Part shown: positions 57,999-64,000 of the stretch, in pieces
Layout of the letters: the number at the start of each line of letters is the position of its first letter
Numbering within the stretch: the stretch's first letter is position 1
NCBI RefSeq assembly: GCF_021555175.1
Contig: NZ_JAKGRW010000004.1
Location: 124,001-188,000 of the forward strand
Direction: 5' to 3'
Length of the DNA stretch: 64,000 bases
From: Nocardioides alcanivorans
GTDB taxonomy: Bacteria > Actinomycetota > Actinomycetes > Propionibacteriales > Nocardioidaceae
Made by a program: the position numbers and the translations under genes
The notes under the pieces: generated by a model
Databases searched by the model: none
Seen by the model: only the letters and a program-made list of their open reading frames with translations
Told to the model about the DNA's origin: nothing

Positions 57999-60680
57999 GT
58001 GACTTCGAGTGCCGAGCCCGCAACCCGCCCGCGCCTTCTTCTCCTCGACGGCCACTCGTTGGCCTATCGAGCCTTCTTCGCGCTGCCGGTGGAGAACTTC
58101 TCCACCACCACCGGCCAGACCACCAACGCGGTCTACGGCTTCACCTCGATGCTGATCAACGTGCTGCGTGACGAGCAGCCGACCCACGTCGCGGTCGCCT
58201 TCGACCTCTCCCGGCAGACCTTTCGCCTGGAGGCCTACGCGGAATACAAGGCCAAACGCAACAAGACCCCTGATGAGTTCCGCAGTCAGCTGCCGCTCAT
58301 CCAGGAAGTGCTCGACGCCCTGCGCATCCCGTGGATGACCCGCGAGGGTTTCGAGGCCGACGACATCATCGCCACCCTCACCACGCAGGCCCTCGCCGAC
58401 GACTTCGAGGTGCTCATCCTCACCGGGGACCGCGATTCGTTGCAGCTGGTCTCCGACACCTCCACCGTGCTCTATCCGATGCGCGGTGTCTCCGACCTGG
58501 CCCGGATGACTCCTGCGGCGGTCGTGGAGAAGTACGGCGTCCCTCCCCACCGCTATCCGGAGATCGCGGCGCTCGTGGGCGAGGACTCCGACAACCTTCC
58601 CGGCATTCCCGGCGTCGGCCCGAAGACTGCCGCCAAGTGGATCAACACCTACGACGGCCTCGAAAACGTGATCAACCGCGCCGACGAGATCAAGGGCAAA
58701 GCCGGCGAGAGCCTTCGTGCTCACCTCTCCGACGTGATCCGCAACCGCCAACTCAATGCGTTGGTGCGCGACCTCGACCTGCCCATGCAGCCCACGGAGA
58801 TGGCGCTGCAGCCGTGGGACCGTCAGCAGGTGCACACGCTCTTCGACGGCTTGGAGTTCCGGGTCCTGCGCGACCGCCTCTTCGAGACCCTGGAGTCGGA
58901 GGAGGACGTCGACGCAGACGGGTTCGAGCTCGCGGGCACCCGGCTGGCCACCGGGGAAGTCGCTGGTTGGCTGGCCGAACTCCCCGCAGAACCCGTTGGT
59001 CTGCACGTGCGCGGCAGCTGGGGCAGCGGCTCAGGTCGCGTCGACGGGCTGGCGCTGGCGACCGCCTCCGACCGGGCGGCGTACGTCGACACGACCGACC
59101 TCGACCCGGCCGACGACAAGGCGCTGGCCGACTGGCTCGCCGACGAGTCCAGGCCGAAGGTGCTCCACGATGCCAAAGGCCCGATCCTGGCGCTGGCAGC
59201 GCAGGGTTGGACGCTGCGCGGTCTGCGTAGCGACACCGCGCTCGGGGCCTACCTCGTGCGACCTGACCAGCGCAGCTATGACCTCGCCGATCTCACGGTG
59301 CGCTACCTGCGCAGGGAGTTGAAGGGCGACGACACCGGCGACCAGGGCTTGCTCTTCGACGAGGAGGACAGTGTCGCCGAGACGGCCATGCTGCGGGCCC
59401 GCGCCACGGTCGACCTGGCCGACGCGCTCGCGGAGGCGATCGAGGAGCACGGCAGTACCGGCCTCCTGGCGTCGGTCGAGCTGCCGCTCGTCGGCGTGCT
59501 GGCACGTATGGAGCAGACCGGCATCGGGGTCGACCTCGAGCAGTTCCGGGCGCTCGAGGCCCACTTCGCCGCCGAGGTGCGCGAGGCCGCGGAGCAGGCG
59601 TTCGCAGTCATCGGCAAGGAGATCAACCTCGGCTCGCCGAAGCAACTGCAGGTGGTCCTCTTCGACGAGCTGGGGATGCCGAAGACCAAGAAGACCAAGA
59701 CCGGCTGGACCACCGATGCCGACGCGTTGCAGTCCCTCTTCGTCAAGACGGAGCATCCGTTCCTGCTCCACCTGTTGCGCCACCGTGACGTCTCTCGGCT
59801 TCGCCAGACCGTCGAGGGCCTGCTCAAGACGGTCGCTGACGACGGTCGCATCCACACGACGTTCAACCAGACGATCGCTGCCACGGGACGGCTCTCCAGC
59901 ACCGAGCCCAACCTGCAGAACATCCCCGTGCGCACCGAGGAGGGTCGCCGTATCCGGGAGGGTTTCGTGGTCGGGCCCGGTTATGAGTCGTTGATGACGG
60001 CCGACTACAGCCAGATCGAGATGCGCATCATGGCGCACCTCTCCGAGGACGAGGGCCTGATCGAGGCGTTCCGTTCGGGCAAGGACTTCCACTCCATCAC
60101 CGCTGCCAAGGTCTTCGGGGTCGAGGCGAGCGAGGTCGACACCGAGATGCGGGCCCGGATCAAGGCGATGAACTACGGCCTCGCCTACGGGTTGTCTGCC
60201 TTCGGGCTCTCCCAGCAGCTCAAGATCGAGCCGGCCGAGGCCCGGGTGCTGATGGACGAGTACTTCGAGACCTTCGGCGGCATCCGCGACTACCTCGACG
60301 GTGTCGTCGACGAGGCCCGGCGCACCGGCTTCACCGAGACCATCCTCGGCCGACGTCGCTATCTGCCCGATCTCACCAGCGACAACCGTCAGCGGCGTGA
60401 GATGGCCGAGCGGATGGCCCTCAACGCCCCGATCCAGGGGTCCGCCGCCGACCTGATCAAGGTGGCGATGCTCAACGTCGAGCGCGCCATCGCAGATGAG
60501 GGCCTCGCTTCGCGCTTGTTGCTCCAGGTGCACGACGAGCTCGTGTTCGAGGTGGCGCCCGGTGAGGCAGATGCCCTCGAGACCCTGGCGCGACGCGAGA
60601 TGGGCAACGCCGCCGCCCTCACCGTCCCCCTCGACGTCTCGGTCGGCACCGGACGCAGCTGGCACGAGGCCGCCCACTGA
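57999..60680 (+). CDS. polA: DNA polymerase I
   Basis: Gap-filling and primer-removing polymerase, 893 residues, intact frame. The 5'-3' exonuclease domain (about 1-300) has LLLLDGHSLAYRAFFA, EADDIIATLT and TGDRDSLQLV. The 3'-5' exonuclease-like domain (about 320-500) lacks the acidic DxE proofreading motif, so no proofreading is expected. This is as in mycobacterial and Taq enzymes. The polymerase has motif A in MTADYSQIEMRIMAHL (about 668), motif B in RIKAMNYGLAYGLSAFG, and motif C in LLLQVHDELVFEV. Confidence 0.97.
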   Translation: MTSSAEPATRPRLLLLDGHSLAYRAFFALPVENFSTTTGQTTNAVYGFTSMLINVLRDEQPTHVAVAFDLSRQTFRLEAYAEYKAKRNKTPDEFRSQLPLIQEVLDALRIPWMTREGFEADDIIATLTTQALADDFEVLILTGDRDSLQLVSDTSTVLYPMRGVSDLARMTPAAVVEKYGVPPHRYPEIAALVGEDSDNLPGIPGVGPKTAAKWINTYDGLENVINRADEIKGKAGESLRAHLSDVIRNRQLNALVRDLDLPMQPTEMALQPWDRQQVHTLFDGLEFRVLRDRLFETLESEEDVDADGFELAGTRLATGEVAGWLAELPAEPVGLHVRGSWGSGSGRVDGLALATASDRAAYVDTTDLDPADDKALADWLADESRPKVLHDAKGPILALAAQGWTLRGLRSDTALGAYLVRPDQRSYDLADLTVRYLRRELKGDDTGDQGLLFDEEDSVAETAMLRARATVDLADALAEAIEEHGSTGLLASVELPLVGVLARMEQTGIGVDLEQFRALEAHFAAEVREAAEQAFAVIGKEINLGSPKQLQVVLFDELGMPKTKKTKTGWTTDADALQSLFVKTEHPFLLHLLRHRDVSRLRQTVEGLLKTVADDGRIHTTFNQTIAATGRLSSTEPNLQNIPVRTEEGRRIREGFVVGPGYESLMTADYSQIEMRIMAHLSEDEGLIEAFRSGKDFHSITAAKVFGVEASEVDTEMRARIKAMNYGLAYGLSAFGLSQQLKIEPAEARVLMDEYFETFGGIRDYLDGVVDEARRTGFTETILGRRRYLPDLTSDNRQRREMAERMALNAPIQGSAADLIKVAMLNVERAIADEGLASRLLLQVHDELVFEVAPGEADALETLARREMGNAAALTVPLDVSVGTGRSWHEAAH

Positions 60681-60728
60681 CCCTCCGCCCGTCTGCCCCA
60701 CCCCTCCAGGTTTGTCCGCTTTGAGAGG

Positions 60729-60791
60729 GGATCGTCCCTAACAGATTTGTAGTTCCCGAGCAGGAAACTACAAATCTGTTAGGGACGATCC
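60729..60791. terminator. Perfect 26-base palindromic hairpin between polA and the flippase gene
   Basis: Arms 60729-60754 and 60766-60791 match at all 26 positions, with an 11-base loop. The inner part is AT-rich (AACAGATTTGTAGTT and its complement). The right arm contains the last codons and stop of the flippase gene (minus strand), so it can terminate both convergent genes. The stem is longer than ordinary terminators and resembles the gltD-pyk palindrome in design. Confidence 0.8.
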
Positions 60792-62028
60792 GGCTCGGGA
60801 GCGGGGACGCGGAGGCGGAGGAGGCTGATGGTGAGGAGGACGGCGACGAGCAGCACGTCGACGGTGATCACGACGGCGAGCAGGCCGCTGACGGAGCCGG
60901 CGGTGGTGCCGCCGGCGATGAGGGCGACCAGCGCTGCCCAGACCACGAGGATCGATCGCCGCCCTTGCCGGGCCACGACGGAGTAGATGAGCACCTGCAG
61001 GAGGGCCAGTGCGGTGCCGAGCAGGCCGAAGAGCCACAGGCGGCCCTCGATCTCCGCGTACTCCTGGCCGCCCACGAAGACCAGGGCGAGTCCGGAGAGG
61101 AGCCACGCGCCGACCGTGGCGAGTGCCCCGAGTGCGGCAGCAGCGCTCATGGAGCGCAGCAGCGCGGCCCGACGTTCCCGCGGGGTGCTCATGGCCGGGA
61201 AGGCCAGCACCACGATGAACTGGGGCAGGAACAGCACGGCCTTGGTGAGGATCAGGCCACCGGCGTAGAGACCGGCGTCGTGCTCCGCCAACAGGTTGCG
61301 GGCCACCACGACGTCGACATTGGTGAGTGCGAAGAAGGCCAGCAGCGCCTGGGAGTTGGCGAGTGCTTCGCGGAGCACCTCCCTCGCTGCGCGGCGCTCG
61401 GGTGCCACGTGCCGCACCGTGCGCAAGGCGATCGTGCCGACGATGACCGGAGCCCACTGCCCGATCGCCACGCTCACCATCGCCGTCACCGTGTCGGGCT
61501 GCCAGAGGAGCAGTGCCGTGCCCAGGAGGAGTCGTGGGATGCCGTTGGCGAGGAACAGCAGGGCCAGGGGCGCCCACCGTCGTTCGCCCTGGAGGATCCC
61601 TGCCTGCGCTCCCATCACGGTCATCGGCAGCACGACTGCCGCGACGAGCGCGGCGGACAGGATGCTGTCGAGCTTGAGCACCGCGTCGACGACGGGGAGA
61701 GCAGCAGCATCGAGGCTGCAACGACGAGGCCGACGCGCCAGCTCACCCGCAGCACGGCGCCGGCCACCGCGTCGACTTGGTCGGGCTCCGCGGCAATGCG
61801 GCGGGCGGCGGCCGTCTGCACGCCGAGCTGGAGCACGCCGATCACCAAGATGAGCGCCATCAGCGCCGCGAAGGCGCCGTACTCCCCGGGGCCGAGCAGG
61901 CGGGCCGCCAGCATCGTGAAGGCATAGGTGCCGACGTTCATCACCAGCACTGCGACCGCGATGCCACCGGCACCGGAGAGGACACGGGGCAGGCGGATGG
62001 CGGGCGGCACGATGGTGGAGTCTTGCAC
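60779..62028 (-). CDS. MOP-superfamily polysaccharide/lipid flippase-like membrane protein, one apparent frameshift
   Basis: About 416 residues with twelve or more helices. The start is GGIAVAVLVMNVGTYAFTML with ARLLGPGEYGAFAALMALIL, the pattern of Wzx-like exporters (oligosaccharyl-lipid translocases). Later motifs include TNVDVVVARNLLAEHDAGLY, which is typical of this family. The G run 61694-61697 is one base short; adding a base joins SMLLLSPVVDAVLKLDS. The protein ends inside the shared palindrome. Likely role: moving a lipid-linked glycan across the membrane. It shares a short divergent promoter region with the next gene. Confidence 0.85.
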
Positions 62029-62067
62029 ATGCCCACGTGTCCCGCGGTAGCCGAGGCCGGGCGCCGA

Positions 62068-62081
62068 TTACCCTCAGGTAA
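62068..62081. promoter_or_regulatory. Dyad in the divergent flippase/acyltransferase promoter region
   Basis: TTACC-N4-GGTAA, a perfect palindrome midway between the flippase start (62028, minus) and the acyltransferase start (62099, plus). A single regulator could control both. Evidence is the dyad and its position only. Confidence 0.4.
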
Positions 62082-62098
62082 CGAGCGAGGGAGGTTCG

Positions 62099-63164
62099 AT
62101 GTCGGTGCATCCTGCGGTGCGTCAGGCACGCAACGTGGTCGGCCTGTACGGCGACCCGACAGTCACGTGGAGCATCGCGCTCGGGGTGGAACTCCAGGAG
62201 CCGCTCACCTGCGCAGCGGTTGCGGAACGGGCTGCGCACCTGTGGCCACTGTGGTCGCACCTGGGCCCGCTGCCGCAAGTGGAGCGGGCCCGGCCCGATG
62301 ACTGGACGGCCTGTCGCGCGAGGCTCCTGGACACGCCCTACGGGGACTGTGACCCGTTGGTGCGGATCGCGCTGTCGAGCGACGGCCACCAGCTGCTCGT
62401 GGCGGTCCACCACGGAGCCGTCGACGGCCTGGGCATGGTGGGCCTGGTCGGCGCGCTCACGGGGGTCGAGCTCACGTCGTCTGCCCGCGGCATTGCCGCT
62501 GCCTCGGAACCCCGGGGCTTCTGGCGACGCTCGTTGGAGCGTGTCGCGGAGGCGGTCTTCCGGCCGCCGGCCCGGCTCGGCCCGACGAGGCGGGTGTCGC
62601 AACACCACGGCGACTGGGTGGAGGTCCTGGTGCTGCCTCAGCTGTCCGGGGGCACGACCAGATTGGTTGCTGCGGTGACGCGGGCCGGCACGGCATGGCG
62701 CGGACGGACGCGTCGACGTACCGTCATCAGCCTCGCGCTCTCCACGCGCCCTGGTGCCCCGCGGCCCTCGCCCGACCGGGCGACCGCCTACGGGCGGATC
62801 GTCGTTCCCGACGGACGTGACGATGAGGTGGCGGCGCGGTTGCGGGCGTTGGTGCCGGAGCCGGCCTTCCCCAGACGACGGCCGGGGAGTCGGCCCACTG
62901 GTGACGAAGCTGCTGAGCTCCCGCCTGGGTGCCACGGCCCTGGTCTCCAACATCGGCCGGCTCTCCGGCGACGGACTCGTCGGTGCGCAACTGTGGCCGG
63001 CGCCGTCAGGGCCCGCCGGAGTGGCGATCGGGGCCGTCACCGTGGGTGAGCGGAGCACCGTGACGGTGCGGATGCGGCGAGGTTGGTTCGACGCGGGCCA
63101 GGCGACCGCCTTCGCGGGCGCGCTGGGCAGCGAGCTGGTCGAGCCGACGACCCCGACTCAGTAG
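62099..63164 (+). CDS. Condensation/acyltransferase-like protein (HHxxxDG motif), two apparent frameshifts
   Basis: About 355 residues. The active-site motif HHGAVDG (about residue 104) is that of CoA-dependent acyltransferases, including condensation domains, PapA-type and wax-ester synthase enzymes. It is followed by a C-terminal half ending GATALVSNIGRLSGDGLVGA and VTVRMRRGWFDAGQATAFAG, as in that fold. Two single-base losses are needed to join the halves, plausibly at 62869-62872 and 62894-62896 (giving PQTTAGESAPLVTKLL); a single extra base there would also work. ATG 62099 follows GAGGGAGG. The gene's end overlaps the methyltransferase gene by 7 bases, convergent. Confidence 0.7.
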
Positions 63165-63877
63165 GGGTCGTAGGGAGAGTCGTGCCCCAGCATCCGGGCC
63201 ACCGGACGCAGACGCAGGCGCAGCAGCACCTTGAGCCCGACGTTGCGGATCCACCAGGGCAGCTCCGCGACGATGCGCCAGCGGTCACGCGCCGTGGGAC
63301 GGCGCTTGCGGAACAGCGCCTGCGAGTCACTGCGGCGTTCGTAGGCGAGATCGTCCGCGAAGAGCACGTGACGCAGGATCGCCAGCGTCACGCCGATCGA
63401 GGAGAAGCAGTCATGGATGACCACGGCGCCGCCCGCCGTGAGGTGCGTGCGCCACAACAGGTCGTCGCGCACCGTCCAGTAGTCGTGCTTCCCGTCGATG
63501 TAGAGCATGTCGAACTCCCGCGTCCAACCCGGTCGCAAGGCAGTGCTGTAGTCGGCGACGAGTTCGACGACCTCGTCGAGGCCGGCCTCGGAGACATTCT
63601 TCTCGAACTTGCTCCGGGTGGGAGTGCCGCCGAAGAGTCGTCCCTCCACGAAGGGGTCGATGGCGACGAGGGTGCCGCCGGTGGGCTTCAGGGCATTGCC
63701 GAGGACGACGGTCGAACGGCCCTGGTGGCTTCCGATCTCCACGACCGTGGCGGCCGCCGGCAGACGCACGGCCTCGTCCCACAGCAGACTTGCCTGACCG
63801 TGCTTCAACCACCCGGGGACTCCGCTGGCTCGTGGCCAGATCTCCTCGAAACGGGGGGCGTCAGGTACGGCGTTCAC
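63158..63877 (-). CDS. Class I SAM-dependent methyltransferase (Methyltransf_24-like)
   Basis: About 239 residues. Motif I is TVVEIGSHQGRSTVVLG, then VAIDPFVEG, FDMLYIDGKHDYWTVRDDLLW and GGAVVIHDCFSS. The YIDGxHxY segment is typical of methyltransferases in glycan and natural-product loci. No signal peptide. The GTG at 63877 was chosen for the GAGAGG upstream and because earlier codons look non-coding. The C-terminal WWIRNVGLKVLLRLRLRPVA tail is basic and amphipathic. Near the flippase and acyltransferase it suggests glycan or glycolipid decoration. Confidence 0.82.
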   Translation of the reverse strand: MNAVPDAPRFEEIWPRASGVPGWLKHGQASLLWDEAVRLPAAATVVEIGSHQGRSTVVLGNALKPTGGTLVAIDPFVEGRLFGGTPTRSKFEKNVSEAGLDEVVELVADYSTALRPGWTREFDMLYIDGKHDYWTVRDDLLWRTHLTAGGAVVIHDCFSSIGVTLAILRHVLFADDLAYERRSDSQALFRKRRPTARDRWRIVAELPWWIRNVGLKVLLRLRLRPVARMLGHDSPYDPY

Positions 63878-64000
63878 GTGGCCCTCTCGACGGGTGCATG
63901 TGGTTAGACTTCCGCGGCACCCTACTCCACAGTAGTGGGATCGAGCTCCAGGGAGGGATCTCATCAGCGCGAGCAAGACGGAGGTCTTCGGCCGACTGAT
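63878..64000 (+). other. Promoter region and possible 5' edge of a gene continuing right of the window
   Basis: A -10-like TAGACT lies at 63904-63909 (plus strand), and GGGAGG occurs near 63953-63958. A short open frame from about 63967 reads ISASKTEVFGRL to the edge but lacks a clear ATG, GTG or TTG start at the right distance. A gene start with a sequence error is possible. Nothing firmer can be said. Confidence 0.3.

Overview
The window is GC-rich actinobacterial chromosome, most like Nocardioidaceae (Nocardioides and relatives). The evidence is gene content and order: lepA and hemW; a his operon encoding PriA in place of HisA, with no trpF; a trp-lgt block; gltBD; pyk; an ANTAR response regulator; livJ facing livHMGF; and polA. 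From memory, the his-trp-lgt-pyk-ANTAR regulator-polA order is also that of mycobacteria, so the backbone is old. GTG starts, short 4-base overlaps and leaderless-looking promoters are frequent.

Layout. 1-5.8 kb: 3' part of lepA, then a TetR-controlled alkylsulfatase/arylsulfatase pair. 5.9-13.0 kb: four tandem paralogous family-5 ABC solute-binding lipoproteins, each with its own promoter and terminator and with no permease or ATPase nearby. 13.3-19.4 kb: fatty-acyl-CoA synthetase, hemW, a DUF1214 protein, a DUF3097 protein and a metallo-hydrolase. 19.4-22.1 kb: an island with a DUF222/HNH endonuclease gene between two inverted arrays of a 19-base repeat. 22.1-39.2 kb: hisDCB-hisH-priA-hisF, two paralogous lipoproteins, a heterodimeric ABC exporter with one degenerate ATP site, hisI, three small membrane proteins, trpCBA, a Sco1-like protein, lgt and a VIT-family transporter. 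trpE is absent from its usual place after hisI. 39.4-47.0 kb: gltBD and pyk. 47.0-50.1 kb: a mobile patch with an HTH-LAGLIDADG gene, an IS481-type element broken by an IS3-type element, and a tRNA whose 3' end is copied at the other side of the patch. 50.1-56.7 kb: ANTAR regulator and the branched-chain amino-acid-type transporter, whose LivH carries an extracytoplasmic N-terminal module. 56.9-64.0 kb: acetyltransferase, thioesterase, polA, a flippase, a condensation-type acyltransferase and a methyltransferase, possibly the edge of a cell-surface locus.

A strong technical signal runs through the window. Eighteen genes carry an apparent one-base loss (two genes carry two), nearly all in G or C runs. 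Each is repaired to a full-length family member by adding a base. I read these as base-calling or assembly deletions, not pseudogenes. Each affected gene is reported over its full span with the break position stated.
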